Translations under genes and position numbers: made by a program
Notes under the pieces: model-generated
Told to the model about the DNA's origin: nothing
The model's database searches: none
Seen by the model: the letters and a program-made list of their open reading frames with translations, nothing else
Shown here: in pieces, positions 16,176-24,433 of the stretch
How positions within the stretch are numbered: position 1 is the first letter of the stretch
Layout of the letters: each line of letters begins with the position of its first letter
Assembly (NCBI RefSeq): GCF_049977365.1
Contig: NZ_JBNGEN010000001.1
Coordinates: 620,001 to 684,000 of the forward strand
DNA from: Brachymonas sp049977365
GTDB taxonomy: Bacteria > Pseudomonadota > Gammaproteobacteria > Burkholderiales > Burkholderiaceae_C
DNA length: 64,000 nucleotides
Reading direction: 5' to 3'

Positions 16176-17193
16176 ATCCGGCTGCATCACGGATGTGCGG
16201 GGCGTGATCGCCGGACATCACACCCGCTCCGATCGGCCCACTGGCTGCAGCGTCGTGATGGTGCCGCAAGGAGCGGTGGCCGCAGTGGACGTGCGCGGCG
16301 CTGCACCAGGCACGCGCGAAACCGATCTGCTCAGATCCGGCAATCTCGTACAACGCATCCACGCCGTAGTGCTGAGCGGTGGCAGTGCATGGGGACTGGA
16401 CACCGCCACGGGAGTCGTGGCCTGGATGGAAGAGCACGGGCTGGGCATGGAAACCGGCTTCGGCCACCTGCCCCTGGTGTCGGCTGCCGTGCTGTTCGAT
16501 CTTCCGACAGGGAATGCCCGTATCCGCCCCACCGCGCAGGATGGCTATGCGGCCTGCACTGCGGCATCCCAGAAGCCCCTTGCACAGGGCAATGTCGGTG
16601 CGGGAACCGGCGCCACAGTGGGCAAGCTTTTCGGAAACGACTGTGCCATGAAAGGGGGCATAGGCTCCGCCAGCCTCACCTTGCACGGCATCACGGTCGG
16701 GGCACTCGTGGCCTGCAACGCCGTCGGCGATGTGCGTGATGCTGCAAATGGCCACCTCCTGGCCGGCAGCCGCAAAACGCCGGACAGCCTTGAACTGCGA
16801 GATTCGATGGCCAGTCTGGTGCAGGGCCAGTCACCGGCCACGGTGCTGCCTGGCACCAACACCACCATCGGCGTCATCGCCACCGATGCCCGGCTCAGCC
16901 GCGAACTGCTCCAGCGCCTGACCGTGGCCGGGCACGATGGTCTGGCCCGCTGCATCACACCAGTGCATACCCTGCTGGATGGCGATACCCTCTTCGCCCT
17001 GGCTACAGGGCAGGCCGATGTCGTGGACACGCCACCGCCGGATGCACTGACACTGGCAGCCATGGCCAGCACAGTGGTGTCCATGGCCGTACATTCCGCC
17101 ATCTGCAGCGCACAGTCCCTGCGGACAGACGATTCATTTTGGCCCAGCGCAGCCGAAGCAGCGTTGGCTGCCCGCCCCCGCCCGCAGAAATAG
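16156..17193 (+). CDS. P1-family peptidase (DmpA/NylC-like N-terminal nucleophile hydrolase)
   Basis: The 345-residue protein has the P1-family order: DVRGVIAGHHT near the start, VLSGGSAWGLD, NVGAGTGATVGK, and NTTIGVIATDA where self-cleavage exposes a Thr nucleophile. DmpA and BapA are D- or beta-aminopeptidases and NylC cleaves nylon oligomers; the natural substrate here is unknown. No signal peptide is seen, so it is probably cytoplasmic. ATG 16156 starts inside the preceding membrane-protein gene (20-base overlap), which suggests translational coupling. Longer starts are possible but would add non-family residues. Confidence 0.87.
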   Translation: MIPLPPESGCITDVRGVIAGHHTRSDRPTGCSVVMVPQGAVAAVDVRGAAPGTRETDLLRSGNLVQRIHAVVLSGGSAWGLDTATGVVAWMEEHGLGMETGFGHLPLVSAAVLFDLPTGNARIRPTAQDGYAACTAASQKPLAQGNVGAGTGATVGKLFGNDCAMKGGIGSASLTLHGITVGALVACNAVGDVRDAANGHLLAGSRKTPDSLELRDSMASLVQGQSPATVLPGTNTTIGVIATDARLSRELLQRLTVAGHDGLARCITPVHTLLDGDTLFALATGQADVVDTPPPDALTLAAMASTVVSMAVHSAICSAQSLRTDDSFWPSAAEAALAARPRPQK

Positions 17194-17265
17194 CCCTCAG
17201 ACCTGATCGGATCGGATCCCAAGCACAGCACACTGGAGCCTTTCCCAAATCGGTTCCGTCAAGGG

Positions 17266-18009
17266 TCAATGGATGGGCCGCAGAAAGAGCCCCACCGTCA
17301 GACCCAGCCCGATGGTGACAATGGCCATGCGCAGAAGACGCTCGTTGACACGGTGCAATGCCCAGGCTCCAAGCAAGCCTCCGAGAATGGCTCCACTTCC
17401 CAGGCACACGGCCTCACGCCAGTGCAGATCCGGGGAAAAGACAAACAGAGCCACAGCCGATGCGTTCATCACTCCGGCAAGGGCATTCTTGGTTGCCCCG
17501 GCATTGCGCGTCGGCAAGCCGGCCATGGTGAGCGCCGCCATCATGAGAAAGCCTATGCCACCACCAAAATATCCCCCATAGATGGCGATGAGAAACTGCA
17601 CCATCCCTGCCGCCACCGGCCCCAGAGCGGCAGAAGCCTCGATCGGCCTGCGACGAAAGCTGCCCCAGGCAAACATCACGGTGGCAAACAGCACCAGCCA
17701 TGGCACGAGACGTGCAAAGATCGAGGAAGGAGTCTTGAGCAGCAGCAGCCCCCCGAAGGCCCCTCCCAGCAGACTGATGACGAACAGCGCCCTGAACCCC
17801 AGCTTCCCAGCCCCTGTCACGTGGCGCCGCCCTGCCCAGCCTGAAGTCACCTGCCCGGGAAACAGGGCTACCGTGGAGGTGATGTTGGCAGCGAGCGGCG
17901 ACATGCCAGACAGGATCAGCGTAGGCAGGGTAATGAACGACCCCCCTCCAGCCAATGCGTTCTGGAGGCCCGCCCACATGCCGGCCATGAAAATCAATGC
18001 ATAGATCAT
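17266..18009 (-). CDS. TauE/SafE (TSUP) family membrane transporter
   Basis: The 247-residue hydrophobic protein has the TSUP repeats LQNALAGGGSFITLPTLI near the N-terminus and YGGYFGGGIGFLMMAAL in the second half. About eight membrane helices are expected. It is the second TSUP gene in the window but of a different subtype from the one at 643-1473, and no sulfur gene is beside it, so its substrate cannot be guessed. It is convergent with the P1 peptidase gene, with 72 bases between. Confidence 0.85.
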   Translation of the reverse strand: MIYALIFMAGMWAGLQNALAGGGSFITLPTLILSGMSPLAANITSTVALFPGQVTSGWAGRRHVTGAGKLGFRALFVISLLGGAFGGLLLLKTPSSIFARLVPWLVLFATVMFAWGSFRRRPIEASAALGPVAAGMVQFLIAIYGGYFGGGIGFLMMAALTMAGLPTRNAGATKNALAGVMNASAVALFVFSPDLHWREAVCLGSGAILGGLLGAWALHRVNERLLRMAIVTIGLGLTVGLFLRPIH

Positions 18010-18266
18010 TCGTCATTCCTCTCCCGCGCCAGGCCCATCACGCCCCTCAAGGACGCACTCCCTCTGCGAATTGCACGCCATTCTAGGGATACCGGAACGA
18101 CTGCGCACACGCAGGGCCTCCACAGACTTCTCACCGCCTCTTTCATGAGAGGTGCGGAAAGGCGGCATAAAAGGAGTCCTGTTGCCCCCCATGACGCAAC
18201 TTTCTTGAAGCACAGAATCATCGGCAGGCCACAGGCCTCAAAATGCTGCTATAATTCAATGCTTCA

Positions 18267-18344
18267 GCGGCTGTAGCTCAGTTGGATTAGAGTACTTGGC
18301 TACGAACCAAGGGGTCGTGGGTTCGAATCCTGCCAGCCGCACCA
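18267..18344 (+). tRNA. tRNA-Arg (ACG), copy 1
   Basis: The 78-base gene includes the encoded CCA. Acceptor GCGGCTG pairs with CAGCCGC. The anticodon loop CTACGAA lies between CTTGG and CCAAG, giving ACG, which is normally edited to ICG to read CGU, CGC and CGA. A -10 TATAAT lies at 18250-18255, and its own terminator follows. Confidence 0.96.
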
Positions 18345-18353
18345 CCTTGAAAA

Positions 18354-18381
18354 GGCCTGCACTTTCTGTGCAGGCCTTTTT
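18354..18381 (+). terminator. Terminator of tRNA-Arg copy 1
   Basis: GGCCTGCAC pairs with GTGCAGGCC (9 bp) around TTTCT, with A-runs before and T-runs after. Confidence 0.93.
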
Positions 18382-18467
18382 CTTTGCGTGGAATCGTCTG
18401 CATCGACACATCTCTCCTGCAAACTCCTTATAACCATCAAAAAGTCATGCTACAATGAATGCCTTCA

Positions 18468-18545
18468 GCGGCTGTAGCTCAGTTGGATTAGAGTACTTGG
18501 CTACGAACCAAGGGGTCGTGGGTTCGAATCCTGCCAGCCGCACCA
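18468..18545 (+). tRNA. tRNA-Arg (ACG), copy 2
   Basis: The sequence is identical to copy 1, offset by exactly 201 bases. It has its own -10-like TACAAT at 18451-18456 and its own terminator, so it is transcribed independently. Confidence 0.96.
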
Positions 18546-18554
18546 TATTGAAAA

Positions 18555-18582
18555 GGCCTGCACTTTCTGTGCAGGCCTTTTT
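18555..18582 (+). terminator. Terminator of tRNA-Arg copy 2
   Basis: The hairpin is the same as after copy 1 (GGCCTGCAC/GTGCAGGCC) with a T-tract. On the other strand it may also help terminate hrcA. Confidence 0.92.
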
Positions 18583-18657
18583 CTTTATCTTCTTTATCCC
18601 TGTTTCTGCGCCGCACGGAGGCAGCCTCGCCTCCGTTTTCGTCCTCAGCGGAAAAAA

Positions 18658-19674
18658 TCAGCGCGGGCTGAGGGCACCACTCACCAGCTTGGAAGTGATG
18701 TCGACGATATCGACCATGCGGCGATAGGGCATGCGCACGGGGCCAATCACCCCCAGAGTGCCGACCACCTGCCCTCCCACATGGTAGGGCGCGCTGACCA
18801 CGGACAGCTCCTCCACTGGCAGCGAGCCACTTTCGCCCCCGATATAGATATGCACCCCTGCCGCCTGGATCGACTCGTCGAGCAGCCGCATGAGCTGTGT
18901 CTTCTGCTCGAACAGCTCGAAGGCACGACGCAGCTGGGTCATGTCGGAGGAAAAATCCGTGACGGAAAGCAGGTTGCGCTCTCCCACAATCACCACGTCC
19001 TGTCCGTGATCCTGCAGCTCTTCGGCGCTGGCCTGAATGGCCGCCTCCATGAGTGCAGCTATTTCACCCTGAAGGTGCTCGACCTCTCCGCGCAGACTGG
19101 CCCGCACCTGTTCCATGTCCATGCCGCTGTAGTGCTTATTGAGATGGCTGGCGGCTTCAGTCAGTCGGGGCTGGTCGAAATCGGTCTCGGTGAAAAGGAC
19201 ACGGTTCTGCACGTCTCCGCCTGGCGACACCAGAATGACCAGCACACGCCGCTCGGACAGGCGCAAAAAATCAATGTGCCGAAAGGCCGATCCACGGCGG
19301 GGACTGACCACGACCCCCACGAACTGCGACAGATCCGAGAGCATATGGGCTGCCTTGGCAACAACCTGCTTGGGTTGCTCGGGTTCGAGCGTGAGGCTGG
19401 CGGGAATCTGCCTGGACAGACCAGCCGGTTCGGCGGTGAGCATGGCATCGACCACCATGCGGTAGCCACGCGCAGTGGGAATGCGGCCTGCCGAGGTATG
19501 AGGACTCGCCAGAAGCCCCAGATCTTCCAGGTCCGCCATGATGTTGCGGATGGTTGCCGAAGACAGCTCCAGTCCGGGCATCTGCGAAAGCGCACGCGAC
19601 CCTACGGGCTGCCCGTCGGCAATGTAACGGTCCACCAGGGTCCGGAGCAGCAACTTGGCGCGGTCATCAAGCAT
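18658..19674 (-). CDS. hrcA: Heat-inducible transcription repressor HrcA
   Basis: The 338-residue protein starts MLDDRAKLLLRTLVDRYIADG and has the HrcA winged-helix block LSSATIRNIMADLEDLGLL, then SPHTSAGRIPTARGYRMVVD. Late blocks are GERNLLSVTDF, VHIYIGGE and GTLGVIGPVRMPYRRMVDIVD. HrcA represses groESL and other heat-shock genes by binding CIRCE repeats and is kept active by GroEL. Start ATG 19674 follows the family; an upstream in-frame start overlaps nadK. It is divergent from nadK with 30 bases between the starts. No CIRCE element is seen in this gap. Confidence 0.96.
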   Translation of the reverse strand: MLDDRAKLLLRTLVDRYIADGQPVGSRALSQMPGLELSSATIRNIMADLEDLGLLASPHTSAGRIPTARGYRMVVDAMLTAEPAGLSRQIPASLTLEPEQPKQVVAKAAHMLSDLSQFVGVVVSPRRGSAFRHIDFLRLSERRVLVILVSPGGDVQNRVLFTETDFDQPRLTEAASHLNKHYSGMDMEQVRASLRGEVEHLQGEIAALMEAAIQASAEELQDHGQDVVIVGERNLLSVTDFSSDMTQLRRAFELFEQKTQLMRLLDESIQAAGVHIYIGGESGSLPVEELSVVSAPYHVGGQVVGTLGVIGPVRMPYRRMVDIVDITSKLVSGALSPR

Positions 19675-19704
19675 GGCGTCACATTTTAATGATCTAATGC
19701 GCAC

Positions 19705-20616
19705 ATGAAACCAAGATTTCAACATGTGGGGCTGATAGGAAAGTACCTGCGCAACTACCCGGCGCCGCAGGCTTCACAGACCGAGGGGACACCCGCCAAC
19801 ATCCTGATGAGCGTCGCTACCTGCCTGAAGGAGCAGAGATGCCAGGTGGCCATCGAATCGCGCTCCGCCGAGATCACCGGACTGGATCGGCTGTTCCCCA
19901 CCCTGGAGATGGTGGAGATCGGCCAGCAGTGCGATCTGGCTGTAGTGGTGGGTGGAGACGGCACCATGCTGAGTGCTGCCCGTGAACTGGCCCCTGCCCA
20001 GGTACCGCTCATCGGCATCAACCAGGGGCGTCTGGGCTTCATCACCGACATTCCGATCGACCGGGTGAGCGACACGCTGCCGCCCATGCTGCAGGGAGCC
20101 TATACCGAGGATCCCCGCGCCATGATCCACAGCCACGTGATGCGGGGCAACAGCTGCGTGTATGACGCCCTCGCCTTCAACGACGTGGTCATCAACCGGG
20201 GGAGTACCTCGGGCATGGTGGAACTTCGCATCGAAGTAGATGGCAATTTCGTCTGCAACCAGCGTGCGGATGGTCTCATCATCGCCACCTCCACTGGCTC
20301 CACGGCCTACGCACTGTCGGCCGGAGGGCCGCTGATGCATCCCTCCATTCCGGGCTGGGTGCTCGTGCCGATAGCCCCGCATACCCTGTCGAACCGCCCC
20401 ATCGTGCTCTCGGATTCCTGCAAGGTGACGCTGGAACTGGTGGCAGGACGCAAGGCCAGTGCCACCTTCGATACCCAGTCGCTTTCTGCCCTGCAGCCCG
20501 GAGATCGGGTGGTGGTGCAGCGCTCAGAGCTGCAGGCCCGGTTTCTGCACCCCATCGGCTGGAATTATTTCGACACCCTGCGGGAAAAACTGCACTGGAA
20601 CAAAGGAGGCAACTGA
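19705..20616 (+). CDS. nadK: NAD kinase
   Basis: NadK phosphorylates NAD+ to NADP+ with ATP in the cytoplasm. The 303-residue protein has the GGDGT motif at residues 83-87, followed by GINQGRLGFITDI. The conserved ADGLIIATSTGSTAYALSAG holds the nucleotide-binding loop, with LSNRPIVL after it. It is divergent from hrcA and lies 2 bases before recN, whose ribosome-binding site is inside the end of nadK. Confidence 0.96.
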   Translation: MKPRFQHVGLIGKYLRNYPAPQASQTEGTPANILMSVATCLKEQRCQVAIESRSAEITGLDRLFPTLEMVEIGQQCDLAVVVGGDGTMLSAARELAPAQVPLIGINQGRLGFITDIPIDRVSDTLPPMLQGAYTEDPRAMIHSHVMRGNSCVYDALAFNDVVINRGSTSGMVELRIEVDGNFVCNQRADGLIIATSTGSTAYALSAGGPLMHPSIPGWVLVPIAPHTLSNRPIVLSDSCKVTLELVAGRKASATFDTQSLSALQPGDRVVVQRSELQARFLHPIGWNYFDTLREKLHWNKGGN

Positions 20617-20618
20617 CC

Positions 20619-22355
20619 ATGGCCCTGCGGCGCATCACACTTCGCGATTTTGTGATTGTGCAGACGCTGGACCTGGATCTTGCCGACGGGTTTACCGTGC
20701 TCACAGGCGAGACCGGGGCAGGCAAGTCCATTCTGATCGACGCTCTGCAGCTCGTCATGGGAGCACGCGCCGATGCACATGCCGTGCGCGAAGGCTGTAC
20801 CCGCGCAGACATCACTGCCCAGTTCGACACCATCGCACCTGTGCTCCCACTCCTCGATGCCTATGGCATCGAGCCTGATTCCGAGTCGGGCCTGCTGCTC
20901 AGGCGCAGCATCGACAGCCAGGGCAAGAGCCGCGCCTGGATCAACGGCATCCCTGCCACGGCGACCCAGCTGCGCGAGCTGGGCAGTTTGCTGGTCGATA
21001 TCCATGGCCAGCATGCCTGGCAGTCCCTGATGCACCCGGCCTCGATCCGCCTGCTGCTCGACGCCTATGGCCGCATTCCGGCTGAGGCCCTGCAGGTTCC
21101 CTGGGCACAATGGCATGCACTCCAGGCACAGCTCGAAGCAGCCCAATCCGGTCTGGCACGCCGCGAGGAAGAACGCGAGCGACTGCAGTGGCAGGTGGCC
21201 GAGCTCGACAGGCTTGCCCCCCAGCCAGGCGAATGGGACACGCTCAATGCAGAACACCAGCGCCTGTCGCATGCCCAGCAGCTCCTTGAAAGTGCACGGC
21301 AGGCCATCGACCTCCTCGACGCCGAGGAAGTCGGCGTACAGCATGGCCTGCGCCGCGCGGCCCAGACTCTGGCCGACCATGCCTCGATCGAACCCCGTTT
21401 CCAGGAATGGATCGAGCTGCTCGAATCCAGCCAGACCCAGTTGCAGGAAACGCTGCGTGGCTTGGGCGGCTATCTCGATCGCGTCGAATGGGATCCGGAG
21501 CAGCTGGCCCAGCTCGATCAGCGCCTCGGAAGCTGGCTGAGCTTGGCACGCAGGCTGCGTCTCGCACCGGAATCGCTGCCTTCAACCTGGCACGACTGGA
21601 AGCAGGCGCTGCAAGCTCTCGAAGACGACATCGATGTGGCGGCCCTCGAAACCCGGGTGACGCAGGCGCGGGAAGCCTATCTCCAGGAAGCCGAGCACAT
21701 CAGCCAGCTCCGCCGCAAGGCCGGCGCCCAGCTCGCTGTCGCCATCACGGCCGCCATGCAGGAACTCGGCATGGAGGGGGGGAGATTCGAAGTCTCTTTC
21801 CTCCCAGCTCCTCCCTCTGCCACTGGCACGGACACCATCGATTTTCTGGTATCAGGACACAGCGGCAGCAGTCCTCGCCCCATTGCCAAGGTGGCCTCGG
21901 GCGGCGAACTCTCCCGCATCTCGTTGGCCATTGCCGTCACTACCAGCAAGCTGGGACAGGCACCCACCCTGATCTTTGACGAGGTCGACGCGGGCGTGGG
22001 TGGCATCGTGGCCCACACCGTGGGCCGCATGATGCGCCAGCTGGGACAGGATCGCCAGGTACTGGCCGTCACTCACCTGCCACAGGTAGCAGCTTCTGCC
22101 CATCACCACCTGCGTGTATCCAAGGCCATCGATCCCCAGGACCACGCCACAGTCAGTCATACCGAACCGCTCGACGATGCCGGCCGTGCTGCCGAACTGG
22201 CCCGCATGCTGGGCGGCGAGCCCGGTGCAGCCACCCCATTGGCCCATGCCCGAGAAATGCTGAAAACCGGACAGGCCACTGGGGACGAATCGGTACAGAC
22301 CGAACTTTTCACCCCCCGTGGCCGCAGCGCGTCTTCCCGGACACGCCCTTCCTGA
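20619..22355 (+). CDS. recN: DNA repair protein RecN
   Basis: The 578-residue SMC-like ATPase acts in double-strand-break repair with RecA. Walker A GETGAGKS is at residues 30-37. The central part is a long coiled coil rich in Glu, Gln and Arg. The C-terminal ABC-type half has the signature VASGGELSRISLAIAV and Walker B PTLIFDEVDAGVGG, then QVLAVTHLPQVAA. AAAGGAGG about 10 bases before ATG 20619 is a strong ribosome-binding site. It is part of a nadK-recN-rapZ run. I see no LexA box upstream. Confidence 0.96.
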   Translation: MALRRITLRDFVIVQTLDLDLADGFTVLTGETGAGKSILIDALQLVMGARADAHAVREGCTRADITAQFDTIAPVLPLLDAYGIEPDSESGLLLRRSIDSQGKSRAWINGIPATATQLRELGSLLVDIHGQHAWQSLMHPASIRLLLDAYGRIPAEALQVPWAQWHALQAQLEAAQSGLARREEERERLQWQVAELDRLAPQPGEWDTLNAEHQRLSHAQQLLESARQAIDLLDAEEVGVQHGLRRAAQTLADHASIEPRFQEWIELLESSQTQLQETLRGLGGYLDRVEWDPEQLAQLDQRLGSWLSLARRLRLAPESLPSTWHDWKQALQALEDDIDVAALETRVTQAREAYLQEAEHISQLRRKAGAQLAVAITAAMQELGMEGGRFEVSFLPAPPSATGTDTIDFLVSGHSGSSPRPIAKVASGGELSRISLAIAVTTSKLGQAPTLIFDEVDAGVGGIVAHTVGRMMRQLGQDRQVLAVTHLPQVAASAHHHLRVSKAIDPQDHATVSHTEPLDDAGRAAELARMLGGEPGAATPLAHAREMLKTGQATGDESVQTELFTPRGRSASSRTRPS

Positions 22356-22431
22356 GCCGATCATGCCCCCCCTTTCTCCCCTCCCCTCCTCGCTTCCGGC
22401 CAGCCCCTCTCCCTCTCCAGAGGCCCTCCCC

Positions 22432-23286
22432 ATGCGGCTGGTGATCATCAGCGGCATGTCGGGCTCCGGCAAGTCGGTGGCGCTGCATGCCATGGAGGAT
22501 TCCGGTTTTTACTGCGTCGACAACCTGCCGCCCGAGCTGCTGCTGCCGTTCATTGAAGTGGAGCGCCAGCACCAGAGCCGCCTCGTGGCCATTGCCGTGG
22601 ATGCCCGCAGTGCCAATTCCCTCCCCCTCATTCCGCTGCAGATCAACACCCTGAAGCGCAGTGGGGTCGAGGTATCGGTGCTTTTTCTGGACGCCAGTGA
22701 CGCCACGCTCATGCGCCGTTTTTCGGAGACGCGTCGCAAGCACCCCCTCACACGCATCGCAGGCAAGAACCAGGATCAGGATCTGCGCGATGCCGTTGCA
22801 CTGGAGCGCGAGCTGCTGGCAGATTTCCGCAGCCACGCCCATGTGATCGACACCACAATGACCCACGCAGCCCAGCTGCGCAGCCACATCCGTGCCCTCA
22901 TGGCGCTGCCGCAAAGCCACATCACGCTCGTGTTCGAATCCTTCGGATTCAAGCGTGGCACTCCGACCGACGCGGATTTCGTGTTCGATGTGCGCATGCT
23001 GCCCAACCCGTATTACGAGCCGGCGCTGCGCCCGCTGACGGGCCGTGATGCCCCAGTCATCGACTACCTGGAAGCACAGCCTGAAGTCGGCATCATGCAC
23101 GCCAACATCCGGGACTTCATGCAGCGCTGGCTGCCTGCACTGGCGGAAAACCACCGCAGCTACGTCACCGTGGCCATAGGCTGCACCGGAGGACAGCACC
23201 GTTCGGTCTATCTCGTCGAACGGCTTTATCAGGATTTCTGCAGCGAGTGGACCTGCCTGCGCCGCCACAGGGATCAGGATTTCTGA
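22432..23286 (+). CDS. rapZ: RNase adapter protein RapZ
   Basis: The 284-residue product is the same length as E. coli RapZ. Walker A GMSGSGKS is at residues 8-15, followed by ALHAMEDSGFYCVDNLPP. The C-terminal RNA-binding part has ESFGFKRGTPTDADFVFDVR, LPNPYYEPALRPLTGRD and AIGCTGGQHRSVYL. RapZ binds nucleotides and glucosamine-6-phosphate and, in enterobacteria, steers small RNAs controlling GlmS to RNase E; the role in betaproteobacteria is less clear. Start ATG 22432 matches the family; ATG 22363 would add a Ser/Pro-rich leader. Confidence 0.94.
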   Translation: MRLVIISGMSGSGKSVALHAMEDSGFYCVDNLPPELLLPFIEVERQHQSRLVAIAVDARSANSLPLIPLQINTLKRSGVEVSVLFLDASDATLMRRFSETRRKHPLTRIAGKNQDQDLRDAVALERELLADFRSHAHVIDTTMTHAAQLRSHIRALMALPQSHITLVFESFGFKRGTPTDADFVFDVRMLPNPYYEPALRPLTGRDAPVIDYLEAQPEVGIMHANIRDFMQRWLPALAENHRSYVTVAIGCTGGQHRSVYLVERLYQDFCSEWTCLRRHRDQDF

Positions 23287-23292
23287 TCAATC

Positions 23293-24420
23293 CTACCGGC
23301 TCTCTGTCCAGAGAACCAGATGTTCTCTTTCCTGCAGCCATTTGCGCACCGGCGCTGGCAGCCCCAGGGACTGCCAATCCGAGCGCCAGCCGGCCTGTCT
23401 TTCCGCATCCGATGGCCCTGACGCGGCAGAAGCATCCACCTGCAGGCACAACGGCTGCAGATACAAATCCTTGTGGGTCAGCACATGCCTGAAAGAAGGA
23501 AATGCCTCCAGCGCTCCTTCGGCTGCCACTCCCCATTGGGCCCTGGCGTACTCGCGTGCGTCCTGCTCCGCAGCAAATACCGGCACACAGTACAGCCCCG
23601 CCCAGATGCCTGTGGACGGACGTTTTTCCAGCCATATGCCGGCTGCCGATTCTGCCACCAGCAGCCACCACGTCTCCGCTGTACGGCGCAGGCGACGCGA
23701 ACGCACCGGATATGCGGTCTCGCAGTGCAATGCATGGGCCACACAGCAAGACTCCATGGGACACTGGGTGCAGACAGGATTCCTGGGAGTGCAGATCATC
23801 GCCCCCAGATCCATCAGCCCCTGGGTATAGGCCTGCATGTCGGCTGGACAGACGGGAGCTGCCGGAAGCAGTGCCGCTGCCCGCCCGGCCAGGCGACGCA
23901 GCGCGGCCACCTGCGAGAGATCATCTGCCATCCCCAGCACCCTGCAGAGCACCCGCTGGACATTGGCATCCAGAATCGATACCCGCTCCCCGAACGCAAA
24001 AGCCGCAATGGCTGCTGCCGTCGAGGGGCCTATGCCCGGCAGCTGCTGCAACTCAGCCGCCGAACGGGGAAAGCATCCGCCATGGTGCGCCACGATGTCC
24101 TGGGCGCAGCGATGCAGATTGCGGGCGCGGCTGTAGTAGCCCAACCCGCTCCAGAGCGCCATGACCTCATCCTCATGGGCACGTGCCAACGCCTGCACAT
24201 CCGGAAATGCCTGGAGAAACCGCCCGTAGTACCCCAGAACCGTCGTGACCTGCGTCTGCTGCAGCATGATCTCGGAGAGCCATATCCGATACGGATCATG
24301 CCCCCCCTGCCAGGGCAGCCCATGTCGCCCGCAGCGCCGCTGCCACTCGATGAGCCTGGGCGCAAAGAGAACTTCCACCTCCGCGTGCTCGTTCGCTCCC
24401 TGGCTGTCGGATATCTCCAT
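23293..24420 (-). CDS. mutY: Adenine DNA glycosylase
   Basis: MutY removes adenine mispaired with 8-oxoguanine. The 375-residue protein has the catalytic E50 in WLSEIMLQQTQV, the helix-hairpin-helix LPGIGPSTAAAIAAFA, and catalytic D151 in ILDANVQRVL. The 4Fe-4S cluster is bound by C210, C217, C220 and C226. The C-terminal third is the NUDIX-like domain that recognises 8-oxoguanine (ESAAGIWLEKRPSTGIWAGLY). It is convergent with rapZ (6 bases apart) and lies 13 bases after the dynamin-like gene on the same strand. Confidence 0.96.
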   Translation of the reverse strand: MEISDSQGANEHAEVEVLFAPRLIEWQRRCGRHGLPWQGGHDPYRIWLSEIMLQQTQVTTVLGYYGRFLQAFPDVQALARAHEDEVMALWSGLGYYSRARNLHRCAQDIVAHHGGCFPRSAAELQQLPGIGPSTAAAIAAFAFGERVSILDANVQRVLCRVLGMADDLSQVAALRRLAGRAAALLPAAPVCPADMQAYTQGLMDLGAMICTPRNPVCTQCPMESCCVAHALHCETAYPVRSRRLRRTAETWWLLVAESAAGIWLEKRPSTGIWAGLYCVPVFAAEQDAREYARAQWGVAAEGALEAFPSFRHVLTHKDLYLQPLCLQVDASAASGPSDAERQAGWRSDWQSLGLPAPVRKWLQEREHLVLWTESR

Positions 24421-24433
24421 GTGCAGTGCGTCG

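Noticed and set aside
18455..18727. Small open frame beginning in tRNA-Arg copy 2
   Set aside because: Its first part is simply the tRNA and its terminator translated; no independent gene is supported.
19675..19704. Possible CIRCE operator between hrcA and nadK
   Set aside because: The gap is only 30 bases and lacks the TTAGCACTC-N9-GAGTGCTAA repeat.
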